DNA from: Streptomyces liliifuscus | GTDB lineage: Bacteria; Actinomycetota; Actinomycetes; Streptomycetales; Streptomycetaceae | Length of the DNA stretch: 64,000 nucleotides | Assembly (NCBI RefSeq): GCF_016598615.1 | Contig: NZ_CP066831.1 | Span: 6,262,001 to 6,326,000 of the forward strand | Reading direction: 5' to 3' | Shown here: one piece after another, positions 57,147 through 64,000 of the stretch | How the letters are laid out: every line of letters begins with the position of its first letter | Numbering within the stretch: the stretch's first letter is position 1 | Program-made: the position numbers and the translations under genes | The notes under the pieces: generated by a model | What the model was told of the DNA's origin: nothing | Database searches by the model: none | The model's input: the letters and a program-made list of their open reading frames with translations, nothing else

Positions 57147-57626
57147 ATGTCCGTGGGAGAGACCCCCATCACCATCGTCGGCAACCTTGCCGGAGACCCT
57201 GAACTTCGCTACACCCCCAGCGGCGCCGCCATGGCGAAGTTCTCCGTCGCCGCCACCCCGCGCAGCTACGACAAGACCACCAATCAGTGGCAGGACGGCA
57301 CCGCGATGTTCCTGCGCTGCACCGCATGGCGCGACCTCGCCAACCACGTTGCCGAGAGCCTGACCAAGGGCATGCGCGTGGTCGTCACCGGCCGTCTGCG
57401 GCAGCACAACTGGAAGACCGACCAGGGCGAGAACCGCTCGATGCTCGCCCTGGAAGTCGACGACATCGGTCCCTCGCTGCGCTTCGCCACCGCCAAGGTC
57501 GACCGCGTCCAGCGCAACGGCAGCGGTGCCGCCTCCGGCCCGGCCACCGACGCATGGAACACCGCGGCCCCGGCCGGAGCCGGGGCCGCTGGGGAGTCGC
57601 AGTACCGCGAAGAGCCGCCGTTCTAG
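57147..57626 (+). CDS. ssb: Single-stranded DNA-binding protein
   Basis: This 159-aa protein has an OB fold: ITIVGNLAGDPELRYTPSG, RCTAWRDLANHVAESLTKG and VVVTGRLRQHNWKTDQGENR. A Gly/Ala linker and a C-terminal tip REEPPF, close to the typical DDDIPF tip, follow. ATG 57147 is preferred over GTG 57138. It is the AICE's own SSB, presumably used in its replication or transfer. Confidence 0.92.
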   Translation: MSVGETPITIVGNLAGDPELRYTPSGAAMAKFSVAATPRSYDKTTNQWQDGTAMFLRCTAWRDLANHVAESLTKGMRVVVTGRLRQHNWKTDQGENRSMLALEVDDIGPSLRFATAKVDRVQRNGSGAASGPATDAWNTAAPAGAGAAGESQYREEPPF

Positions 57627-57632
57627 ATGCGC

Positions 57633-57674
57633 CCGGGGTGGGTGCCGTCTCGCCAAAGCCTGCACCCACCCCGG
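57633..57674 (+). promoter_or_regulatory. Leader RNA hairpin, copy 2
   Basis: CCGGGGTGGGTGC (57633-57645) and GCACCCACCCCGG (57662-57674) form a perfect 13-bp stem with a 16-nt loop containing CGTCTCGCCAAAG (57646-57658). The same loop sequence occurs in copy 1. It precedes the prim-pol gene's AGGAGAG site by about 25 nt and may regulate translation or attenuate transcription. Confidence 0.6.
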
Positions 57675-57713
57675 TTCTCCGTGTCCCTCCAAAGAAACAG
57701 GAGAGCTACCAGC

Positions 57714-58613
57714 ATGACGCAACCGCACTCCTCCAACCAGCTGGCCTCAGCGCTTGACGCAGCGTCGCGGGACTGGCAGGTCTTCCCCCTCATCCCCTGC
57801 GACAAGCGTCCGGCCGTGCGTGACTGGGAGGCTCGCGCCACCGCCGACCGCGAGCGCATCACGCGCTGTTGGACGCGCGCCCCCTACAACGTCGCCACTG
57901 CCACCGGCCCTTCCGGCCTGGTCGTCGTCGACCTCGACACCCCCAAGGGCCCGGACGACACCCCGCCGGCCGAATGGGCCGAGCACGGCGTCACCGACGG
58001 AGCCGACGTGCTCGCCGTGCTCTGCGAGCGCCACGGCCAGCCCTTCCCCACCGACACGTACACGGTCCGTACGTGGAGCGGCGGCAGGCACCTCTACTTC
58101 GCTGCACCCGAGGGTGAGCCCTTGCGCAACACCGCCGGGGACAGCGCCCGCGGGCTGGGCTGGAAGGTCGACACCCGCGCGGCAGGAGGCTACGTCGTCG
58201 CCCCGGGCAGCATCGTCAACGGCCACCGGTACGCGACCGTCCATGACATGCCGGTGGCCCCTCTGCCGGACTGGCTGACGAACCTGCTGCGCCCGGCACC
58301 GCTGCCCCCGCAGCGCCCGGTCACGGTCCCGCTGACGATCCGCGACCGGCGAGGCAAGTTCCTGAACGCGGCAGTCAACGGCGAGTTGGCGCGCGTCACT
58401 GGCTCCGGCGAGCACCAGCACAACAACGCGCTCTACATCGCGTCCGTTGCCCTCGGTCAGCTGGTCGCCGGGGGAGAGCTGGACGCGTACGAGGTGACCG
58501 AGAAGCTTGCCGAGGCAGCGCTGAGCGTCGGCCAGGGCGAGCGCGAGGCACGGCGCACCATCGCCTCTGGCCTACGGGCCGGAGCCAACCGCCCCCGAAG
58601 GGTCGCGGCATGA
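57714..58613 (+). CDS. Bifunctional DNA primase/polymerase (prim-pol)
   Basis: This 299-aa protein has the archaeo-eukaryotic primase-like domain: FPLIPCDKRPAV, VVVDLDTPKG (DxD metal site), WSGGRHLYFAAP (catalytic His) and GYVVAPGS. A C-terminal helical extension follows. ATG 57714 after AGGAGAG. With the ATPase downstream it forms a replication pair, RepPP/RepAM-type, used by AICEs that replicate after excision. Confidence 0.9.
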   Translation: MTQPHSSNQLASALDAASRDWQVFPLIPCDKRPAVRDWEARATADRERITRCWTRAPYNVATATGPSGLVVVDLDTPKGPDDTPPAEWAEHGVTDGADVLAVLCERHGQPFPTDTYTVRTWSGGRHLYFAAPEGEPLRNTAGDSARGLGWKVDTRAAGGYVVAPGSIVNGHRYATVHDMPVAPLPDWLTNLLRPAPLPPQRPVTVPLTIRDRRGKFLNAAVNGELARVTGSGEHQHNNALYIASVALGQLVAGGELDAYEVTEKLAEAALSVGQGEREARRTIASGLRAGANRPRRVAA

Positions 58614-59749
58614 GCACCAACCCCATCCCCCCGCTCCACCTGTACTCCGTGCCCAGCGACCCCCAACCGGCCGTGGAGGCGCCGCCGAAGCGGGAGCGCC
58701 CGCGCACCGCGTGGACCGCTGATCAGCTCATGGCCGCGGACTTTCCGGAGCCGAAGTGGGCGGTGCCCGGCATCCTCGCCGAGGGCGTCAGCCTGCTCGC
58801 CGGACCGCCTAAAGTCGGCAAGTCCTGGCTGTCCCTCGGACTTGCCCTTGCGGTCGCGTCCGGGGGCTACGCCTTCGACTCCCTGCCGGTCGACGGCGGC
58901 CCGGTGCTGTACCTCGCCTTGGAGGACACCCCGCGCCGCCTCCAGACCCGCATGGGCAAGATGCTCGGAGGACAGGCGGCCCCGGCCGGGCTGACCCTGG
59001 TCACCGAATGCCCGCCGTTTCCCCAGGGCGGCAGCGATGCCATCTCCGGATGGCTCGACCGTAACTCCGACGCCCGCATGGTCGTCGTCGACGTGTTCGC
59101 CAAGATGCGCGGTCCCGCTCCGCAAGGCGTGTCCGCGTACGACGCGGACTACGTGGCCGTCACCTATGCCAAGCGGATTGCTGATCACTACGGCATCGCC
59201 GTGGTGCTCGTCCACCACGTCCGCAAGATGGCTTCGGAGGACTTTCTGACGGAGGTCTCCGGCACCAATGGCATTGCCGGAGCCGCGGACGCCACGCTCG
59301 TACTGAAACGGGCGCGCGGCCAGGCGGACGGCATCCTGCACGTCACCGGACGTGACGTCGACGAAGCCGAGTACGCCCTGAAGTTCCAAGCCGCCTCCGG
59401 CGCCTGGCACATGCTCGATGGGCCGGTCACCGACCACACCATCGGCGACACCCGCGCGGCGATCCTCCGGCATGTCCGGGAGAACCCTGGCGTGCGTCCG
59501 CGGGACGTCGTTGCCTCACTGCCGGACGTCGACGCGGACACCGTCCGCCGCTACTGCTCTCGCATGGCTGAGGCGGGACAGCTCACCAAGGACGCCGCGG
59601 GCCGCTACTACCCGGACACCCCCCACCCGGAGGTGTCCCAGGTGTCCGACTGTCCGGTTACCTCCACTGACCTGCCCGAAGGGACCGGACACCCCGGAAC
59701 CCCCAGTGTCCGACTGTCCGACGCCAACCCCGAGAGGACTGCGCAGTGA
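58610..59749 (+). CDS. RepA-type AAA ATPase/helicase of AICE replication
   Basis: This 379-aa protein has Walker A GPPKVGKSW (about 65-73), Walker B MVVVDVFAKM and HHVRK, the AAA_25/RepA helicase pattern. A winged-helix region follows (about 285-330, GVRPRDVVASLPDVDADTVRRY). The C-terminal 40 residues are encoded by repeat-rich DNA (59633-59720). ATG overlaps the prim-pol stop by 4 bp. Acts with the prim-pol. Confidence 0.88.
   Translation: MSTNPIPPLHLYSVPSDPQPAVEAPPKRERPRTAWTADQLMAADFPEPKWAVPGILAEGVSLLAGPPKVGKSWLSLGLALAVASGGYAFDSLPVDGGPVLYLALEDTPRRLQTRMGKMLGGQAAPAGLTLVTECPPFPQGGSDAISGWLDRNSDARMVVVDVFAKMRGPAPQGVSAYDADYVAVTYAKRIADHYGIAVVLVHHVRKMASEDFLTEVSGTNGIAGAADATLVLKRARGQADGILHVTGRDVDEAEYALKFQAASGAWHMLDGPVTDHTIGDTRAAILRHVRENPGVRPRDVVASLPDVDADTVRRYCSRMAEAGQLTKDAAGRYYPDTPHPEVSQVSDCPVTSTDLPEGTGHPGTPSVRLSDANPERTAQ
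59633..59720. repeat. Iteron-like repeats in the 3' end of the rep gene
   Basis: GTGTCCGACTGTCCG occurs at 59642-59656 and 59706-59720, with an extra GTGTCC at 59633-59638 and GGACCGGACACCCCGGA at 59682-59698 between. The reverse complement 15-mer occurs in cassette repeat C at 47927-47941. This could be the replication origin or part of it. Confidence 0.55.
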
Positions 59750-59949
59750 CGACGGCCCTGCCGAGGTCGCGAGACGACAAGCTCACTCCCGCCGAGATCT
59801 GCAAGGACCTGAAGATCTCGCGCTCTACCTTCTACGACTGGCGCGCGAAGGGGCGCGCCCCGCGCTGCATCAAGCTGCCCAACGGTGACCTCCGCATCCG
59901 CCGCAGCGACTACGAACACTGGCTGGATGATCGGGAGGACTGCGCCTGA
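59746..59949 (+). CDS. Excisionase-like MerR-type HTH protein
   Basis: This 67-aa protein has TPAEICKDLKISRSTFYDWR (wHTH), then KGRAPRCIKLPNGDLRIRRSDYEHWL, the short Xis/MerR-like excisionase pattern. GTG 59746. It sits directly before the integrase with shared stop/start bases and should direct excision. Confidence 0.88.
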   Translation: MTTALPRSRDDKLTPAEICKDLKISRSTFYDWRAKGRAPRCIKLPNGDLRIRRSDYEHWLDDREDCA

Positions 59950-61337
59950 TGGACACCACGTACAACGTCAAGATCTGGAACATCAGGGTCTATCGGGGCA
60001 AGCGCAAGACGACGTATCACGTGCGCTGGGCACTGGACGGCAGGGAATGGGGCGCACCCTTTGACACACGAGCGCTCGCCGATGCTTTCCGCTCTGGGCT
60101 GGTCAGTGCCACAAGTCGCGGCGAGGCATTCAGCCTCATCACGGGGCGCCCCGTCTCGCACCAATCGGGAGCGAGCGCGGTGAACTGGTACGGCTTCGCC
60201 GTCCAGTTCGTTGATGCGCAATGGCGGCAGACCGCGGCCAACAGCCGTAGGAACACCGCGAAGACTCTGACGGCGGTGACCGTCGCGTTGCTGCGAACGC
60301 CACCCACTGTCTCCAGGCCAGTTGACGTGCGCACCGCGTTGAGGGAGTTCGCGTTCAACACGATGCGTAGGGAGGAGGCTCCACCCGAGGTGGTCATCAT
60401 CCTGAAGTGGGTGGAACGCAACACTCTGTCTATGGCTGCTTGGGAGGACCCGGGCAAGCTTGATGAAGTCCTGCGCGCCTTGGGCACCAAGCTGGACGGC
60501 ACGCGGGCCGCTGCCAGTTCAGTCAAGCGCAACCGGCGAAACCTGAACGTGGCCATGGAGTACGCGGTGAAGCACCGGGTTCTGCGTGCGAACCCTCTAC
60601 CGAAAGGTAGAGGGGCGGTGCCCAAGACGTCGTCTGCCGTAGACAAGCGCGCTCTCCTCAACCCAGCGCAGGCCGCCCACCTTCTGGGCTGGATCCGCCG
60701 GCGCCCTCGTGGCGGCAAGCGGCTGCACGCGTTCTTCGCCACGATGTACTACGCCGGTCCACGCCCAGAAGAAGTGGTGGCGATGCGCGTCGCAGACGTC
60801 CGTCTGCCCGACGAAGGCGCCACCGACCAATGGTGCGAGCTGTTGTTCCACACAGCGCAGCCGGAGGTCGGGAAAAACTGGACCGACGACGGGGCGATAC
60901 ACGAAGAGCGTGGTTTGAAGGGGCGCGCTGCGGATGACACTCGTGGCGTTCCCGGTCATCCCTCGCTGACGCGGATCCTCCGCGACCACATCGAAGCGGA
61001 GAGCCTTAAGCCGGGCGACATCCTGTTCCAGGGCGAGAAGGGGGACCTCCTCGCGAGCCGCGTCATCCGCCGAGCGTGGCGCAGTGCCCGTCAAGAGGTT
61101 CTCGCCCCGCACGAGTTCGAGTCTCCGACAGGAAAGCGCGTGTACGACCTGCGCCACACCCGTCTGACCAAGTGGCTCAACGACGGGATCCCGGCGGCAC
61201 AGGTCGCCGAGTGGGCAGGCAACAGCGTGCCGATCCTCCTGGCCACCTACGCCCGCTGCGTGTCCGGCCAGCTCCCGGATCTCAAGAGGAGGATGGAGGC
61301 AGGGGAGGACCTCCCCGACCTGCCTGAGGCAGGCTGA
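59949..61337 (+). CDS. int: Tyrosine-recombinase integrase
   Basis: This 462-aa site-specific recombinase has an arm-binding domain, a core-binding SAM-like domain (about 75-215) and a catalytic domain: R272 in GPRPEEV, R402-H403 in YDLRHTRLT and nucleophile Y434 in LATYARC. The box-II His is replaced by Tyr399 and the third basic/His position is N425. The last base overlaps the excisionase stop. It recombines attP with the site upstream of menG. Confidence 0.93.
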   Translation: MDTTYNVKIWNIRVYRGKRKTTYHVRWALDGREWGAPFDTRALADAFRSGLVSATSRGEAFSLITGRPVSHQSGASAVNWYGFAVQFVDAQWRQTAANSRRNTAKTLTAVTVALLRTPPTVSRPVDVRTALREFAFNTMRREEAPPEVVIILKWVERNTLSMAAWEDPGKLDEVLRALGTKLDGTRAAASSVKRNRRNLNVAMEYAVKHRVLRANPLPKGRGAVPKTSSAVDKRALLNPAQAAHLLGWIRRRPRGGKRLHAFFATMYYAGPRPEEVVAMRVADVRLPDEGATDQWCELLFHTAQPEVGKNWTDDGAIHEERGLKGRAADDTRGVPGHPSLTRILRDHIEAESLKPGDILFQGEKGDLLASRVIRRAWRSARQEVLAPHEFESPTGKRVYDLRHTRLTKWLNDGIPAAQVAEWAGNSVPILLATYARCVSGQLPDLKRRMEAGEDLPDLPEAG

Positions 61338-61349
61338 GCGGCTCCGGGA

Positions 61350-61370
61350 AACTTCGCCACGTATTTGCCG
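61350..61370. repeat. Candidate integrase arm-type site, right
   Basis: Twelve bases after the integrase stop lies a copy of the 21-bp sequence at 45020-45040, with core CGTATTTGCCG and one mismatch. Same orientation in both. Confidence 0.5.
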
Positions 61371-61406
61371 TAGCCACCCGCAGGAACCCGGTGACAGCCG
61401 GACAGT

Positions 61407-61450
61407 GCCGGACCTTCCCTATGGTCTATGGGGGTGGGTCCGGCGCTTTT
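61407..61450 (+). terminator. Rho-independent-type terminator after int
   Basis: GCCGGACC (61407-61414) and GGTCCGGC (61437-61444) are perfect 8-bp arms with a 22-nt loop, followed by GCTTTT. It should end the integrase transcript and stop read-through into menG. Confidence 0.65.
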
Positions 61451-61541
61451 CTGCGTAGCCAGGAAACAGGCTCTGACCAGCGCAAAGGCTTGCCTCATGG
61501 GAGGGCTCTCAACGAGTGTTCTCGGTAGTGCCCGAAAGTGC

Positions 61542-61558
61542 GGCCGGGTGCTGGAGAG
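61542..61558. repeat. attR core of the integrated element
   Basis: This is the exact 17-bp match to 44932-44948. It is followed by T and CACCCGGCCCGTAC (61560-61573), whose complement is the left flank GTACGGGCCGGGTG (44927-44940). The reconstructed empty site is a palindrome with 14-bp arms. Confidence 0.8.
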
Positions 61559-61588
61559 TCACCCGGCCCGTACTGCCACAATGGGGGT

Positions 61589-62287
61589 GTGACCCGCGCA
61601 TCCCTGAACAAGCAGCCGCACGAAGTCGCCTCGATGTTCGACGACGTGGCGGAACGCTACGACCTGACGAACGACGTGCTGTCGCTCGGCCAGGACCGGG
61701 TGTGGCGCAAGGAGGTCGCGAAGGCGGTCGCCGCGCGGCCCGCGCAGAAGATCCTCGACCTGGCGGCGGGCACGGCCACGTCCTCGCTGCCGTTCGCGCG
61801 CACGGGTGCGTACGTCGTCCCCTGCGACTTCTCCCTCGGGATGCTCAGGGTCGGCAAGAAGAACCACCCCTGGCTGCCGCTCACCGCGGGCGACGCCACG
61901 AAGCTGCCGTTCAAGGACGACACGTTCGACGCGGTGACGATCTCCTTCGGCCTGCGGAACGTACAGGACACGGACACCGCGCTGCGCGAGCTGTACCGGG
62001 TGACCAAGCCCGGCGGACGCGTCGTGATCTGCGAGTTCTCGCACCCGACCTGGGCGCCGTTCCGCACGGTCTACACCGAGTACCTGATGCGCGCCCTCCC
62101 GCCGGTGGCCCGCGCGGTCTCCTCCAACCCCGACGCGTACGTCTACCTCGCCGAGTCCATCCGCGACTGGCCCGACCAGCCCGCCCTCGCCGACCGCCTC
62201 ACCAAGGCAGGTTGGTCAAAGGTCGCCTGGCGCAACCTGACGGGCGGGGTAGTGGCCCTGCACAGGGGCTACAAGCAGACTCCGTAA
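61589..62287 (+). CDS. menG: Demethylmenaquinone methyltransferase
   Basis: This 232-aa class I SAM methyltransferase does the final methylation to menaquinone. Motifs are ILDLAAGTATSSLPF (SAM loop), VPCDFSLGML, GDATKLPFKDDTFDAVTISFGLRNV and LYRVTKPGGRVVICEFSHP. GTG 61589 gives VTRASLNKQPHEV, the usual UbiE/MenG N-terminus. It is the same pathway as mqnC at 37639, now separated from it by the AICE. A -10-like CACAAT (61577-61582) suggests an almost leaderless mRNA. Confidence 0.92.
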   Translation: MTRASLNKQPHEVASMFDDVAERYDLTNDVLSLGQDRVWRKEVAKAVAARPAQKILDLAAGTATSSLPFARTGAYVVPCDFSLGMLRVGKKNHPWLPLTAGDATKLPFKDDTFDAVTISFGLRNVQDTDTALRELYRVTKPGGRVVICEFSHPTWAPFRTVYTEYLMRALPPVARAVSSNPDAYVYLAESIRDWPDQPALADRLTKAGWSKVAWRNLTGGVVALHRGYKQTP

Positions 62288-62297
62288 CCGGCTTGGT

Positions 62298-62455
62298 AGG
62301 GGCGCGAAGAGCTTTTAGGGCGCGGGGACGGCGCAATCTTTTGTCTTCCAGGGGCGCGAGAAGCTTTAGGGGCGCGGGGAACGGCGCAAACTTTGTCTTC
62401 CAGGGGCACGGAAAGCTTTTAGGGGCGCGGGGAACTGCGCGACCAGCCCCCACCG
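62298..62455. repeat. Tandem 52-bp repeat array with genus repeat
   Basis: Three units begin at about 62298, 62350 and 62402, at 52-bp steps, each starting AGGGGC and containing AGCTTT and a GCGCGGGGA block. The last ends in AACTGCGCGACCAGCCCCCA, the same motif as the arms at 39361-39476. It separates the convergent menG and PASTA genes and probably terminates both. Confidence 0.72.
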
Positions 62456-62509
62456 GCTCGCACATACCCACAACCTGAGGTCCCCTGCCCTCCTGGCGGA
62501 GCCGAATCG

Positions 62510-62857
62510 CTACCGCAGCACGGCAAACGGATCCCCCGGCTCATCAAGCTCCCGGTACAACCCCCCGGGCGGCGACCCACCCCGCCGAGGCTCCCGCACA
62601 CCGGCCCCGCCCCCACCCTCACCCTCCCCGAAGTCGAACCACACAGTGACGACCGCACCCCGAGGCACCTCGGAACCGGGCAACGGATACTGCCGTACGA
62701 CGTAATCGACAACGGTCAGATGGAAGTCGGGCCGATCCGGCGCGGCGAGCCGCACCCCTCGCGCCTCGGCCGTCTCGCGCGCGTCCACGGCCATCAGACC
62801 GACGAGCCGCGGCACGCGCACTTCGGGTGTCTTGCGTGGTATGCGCACAGACGTCAC
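62510..62857 (-). CDS. PASTA-domain protein
   Basis: This 115-aa protein has one PASTA-like domain (VRVPRLVGLMAVDARETAEA; VVRQYPLPGSEVPRGAVVTV) and a Gly/Glu-rich linker. GTG 62857. No signal peptide or membrane helix is seen, unlike most PASTA proteins, so it is probably cytosolic. Function unknown. Confidence 0.7.
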   Translation of the reverse strand: MTSVRIPRKTPEVRVPRLVGLMAVDARETAEARGVRLAAPDRPDFHLTVVDYVVRQYPLPGSEVPRGAVVTVWFDFGEGEGGGGAGVREPRRGGSPPGGLYRELDEPGDPFAVLR

Positions 62858-62982
62858 CCCCAGCGGTACCGGCAGAGTAAGCCCTGCCGAGCCGTGCCGG
62901 AAGGTGTCGGAAGCCCGGCCGAAAGCCCCCGGAATTCCCCGGAAACCCGGTGGGAACCCGGCGGGAGCCTGGCCGGAAACCG

Positions 62983-63489
62983 TCAGAGCGCCAACCGGTA
63001 GCAGTGCCCCAACTGGTCCGACGTCTCCGTCGTGAACGTCTCGGCCAGTTCCATCCCGAGGCGTCTGGTCACCGCGATCGAGCGTTCGTTGCGGGAGTTC
63101 ACCATGGCCACCACGCTGGGTACGCCCGTCGCCCGCACCCGTTCCAGCGTGATCCGCGCGGCCGTCGTGACGTACCCCTTGCCCCAGTGCCTGCGCCCGA
63201 GTCGCCAGCCGATCTCGATCTCACCCTTCGGCCCCCAGTCGCGCGGCCACGGCTGGGCGCCGGTGAAGCCCATGACCTGCCCCTCCCCGTCGAGCATGGT
63301 CCACAGGCAGAAGCCGTACTCGGCGTCGTGCCGGCGCTGCCGGGCGGTCAGTTCCTCGTAGAAGGACAGCTCGGCCGGTTTTCCGCCGTGGAACTCCATC
63401 ACGTCCGGGTCGTCGAAGACCCGGTGCCAGGCATACGCGTCCTCGTCGGTCGGGACGCGCAGGTGTACCACGGGGAGAGCTCGGTTCAC
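62983..63489 (-). CDS. GNAT-family N-acetyltransferase
   Basis: This 168-aa protein has the RimJ/RimL-type layout: LRVPTDEDAYAWHRVFDD, EIEIGWRLGRRHWGKGYVTTA (acetyl-CoA loop RRHWGKGY) and NERSIAVTRRLGM. GTG 63489 with AAGGGCTG. A longer frame exists upstream without a ribosome site. Substrate unknown; ribosomal proteins or small amines are typical. Confidence 0.82.
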   Translation of the reverse strand: MNRALPVVHLRVPTDEDAYAWHRVFDDPDVMEFHGGKPAELSFYEELTARQRRHDAEYGFCLWTMLDGEGQVMGFTGAQPWPRDWGPKGEIEIGWRLGRRHWGKGYVTTAARITLERVRATGVPSVVAMVNSRNERSIAVTRRLGMELAETFTTETSDQLGHCYRLAL

Positions 63490-63618
63490 GGGGCAGCCCT
63501 TCAGCCAGGTGATCAGTACCGCTGCATAGACTGCCCATGTCCCGTGCCCCTCAGCACGCGGATTTCGAGACTTCGCACTTCGAGACCTAGAGCCTTCGAG
63601 ACTTGGGGAGAACCCGCC

Positions 63619-64000
63619 GTGACCGAGTCCCAGCCCCTCTCCGAACACACCGCCGATGTGATCGTCGTCGGGGCCGGGCCAGCCGGTTCCACCACCGCCT
63701 ACTACTTGGCCAAGGCCGGACTGGACGTCCTGCTCCTCGAAAAGACCGCGTTCCCGCGGGAGAAGGTGTGCGGTGACGGGCTGACGCCGCGCGCCACCAA
63801 ACAGCTCGTCTCCATGGGAATCGACATCTCGGAGGAGGCGGGCTGGCTCCGGAACAAGGGGCTCCGCATCATCGGCGGCGGCGTCCGCCTCCAGCTGGAC
63901 TGGCCGGATCTCGCCGCCTACCCCGACTACGGACTCGTACGGAAGCGGGACGACTTCGACGAGCAGTTGGCCCGGCAGGCGCAGAAGGCGGGCGCGCGGC
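63619..64000 (+). CDS. Geranylgeranyl reductase family FAD protein, N-terminal part (runs off window)
   Basis: The frame starts at GTG 63619 behind GGGGAG and is open to the window end (127 codons). VIVVGAGPAGSTTAYYLAKAGLDVLLLEKT is the FAD-binding Rossmann signature, followed by FPREKVCGDGLTPRA, the CxDG-type motif of geranylgeranyl reductases. In streptomycetes this gene lies between menG and the NADH dehydrogenase operon. It probably reduces the prenyl side chain of menaquinone. Confidence 0.88.
   Translation, partial: MTESQPLSEHTADVIVVGAGPAGSTTAYYLAKAGLDVLLLEKTAFPREKVCGDGLTPRATKQLVSMGIDISEEAGWLRNKGLRIIGGGVRLQLDWPDLAAYPDYGLVRKRDDFDEQLARQAQKAGAR

Larger units (their letters stand above)
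44932..61558. mobile_element. Actinomycete integrative and conjugative element (AICE), about 16.6 kb
   Basis: The region is bounded by 17-bp direct repeats. It encodes a tyrosine integrase at its right end, a small excisionase-like protein, a RepA-type ATPase and prim-pol (autonomous replication), SSB, an FtsK/TraB-type DNA translocase (double-stranded DNA transfer, as in streptomycete plasmids), SpdB-like membrane proteins and a GntR regulator. Together these are the AICE signature. The left third (45304-48680) is variable cargo. The element sits between an acyltransferase gene and menG, not in a tRNA gene. Confidence 0.9.

Noticed and set aside
1..64000. CRISPR arrays
   Set aside because: No regularly spaced 25-40-bp repeats with unique spacers; the repeat arrays seen are tandem or operator-like.

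Overview
The window is high-GC actinobacterial chromosome and reads as Streptomyces. The signs are strong GC bias at third codon positions, frequent GTG starts, Streptomyces-type gene neighbourhoods (a Tad pilus operon, then mqnC, then menG and a geranylgeranyl reductase) and the Streptomyces intergenic repeat with core AGGGGCGCGGGGAACTGCG.

Region 1 (1-23,100) is a type VII secretion (T7SS)-like locus. It begins with the N-terminal part of an FHA-containing EccC-like ATPase, which runs off the left edge. Next come WXG100-type small proteins and three large putative substrates that share an N-terminal helical/hydrophobic architecture. One substrate is a 1,528-aa Rhs protein with an AHH-type nuclease end and a downstream immunity candidate. 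Around them are paralogous small-protein families, called A, B and C here, and two copies of a lipoprotein plus secreted-partner pair. Two operons (5103 to 1700 and 12763 to 7908, both minus strand) have parallel gene order: WXG100, substrate, accessory proteins. The second ends in a frameshifted relic.

Region 2 (23,375-30,123) is a compact plus-strand Tad/Flp pilus operon: SAF protein, CpaE-like, CpaF/TadA, TadB, TadC, Flp pilin, two TadE-like pseudopilins and a TadG-like protein. A convincing promoter lies upstream. Region 3 (30,124-33,384, minus strand) returns to the T7SS theme with a third lipoprotein/secreted pair, another lipoprotein and a WXG100 protein. A LysM-BTAD membrane protein and a prepilin peptidase (33,705-37,544) follow.

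Region 4 (37,545-44,883) holds core and envelope genes: mqnC of the futalosine menaquinone pathway, a short amidohydrolase-type protein, a GH18 lipoprotein, a membrane protein, a polysaccharide deacetylase/GT2 fusion and a membrane acyltransferase.

Region 5 (44,932-61,558) is an integrated actinomycete integrative and conjugative element (AICE) of about 16.6 kb. A 17-bp direct repeat bounds it, and joining the two flanks restores a perfect 14-bp-arm palindrome, which identifies the empty site. The left third carries cargo genes separated by copies of a conserved intergenic repeat, including an abortive-infection-like gene. A GNAT/GntR regulatory pair faces a promoter covered by four copies of a 16-bp palindrome. 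The transfer/replication operon then encodes a DUF2637 protein, a GGDEF protein, an RRQRL zinc protein, an FtsK/TraB-type DNA translocase followed by 8-bp iterated repeats (candidate clt), small membrane proteins, a MazG-like protein, SSB, a prim-pol, a RepA-type ATPase, an excisionase and a tyrosine integrase.

Region 6 (61,559-64,000) resumes the chromosome with menG only 30 bp from the element boundary. It continues with a tandem repeat array, a PASTA protein, a GNAT acetyltransferase and the start of a geranylgeranyl reductase.
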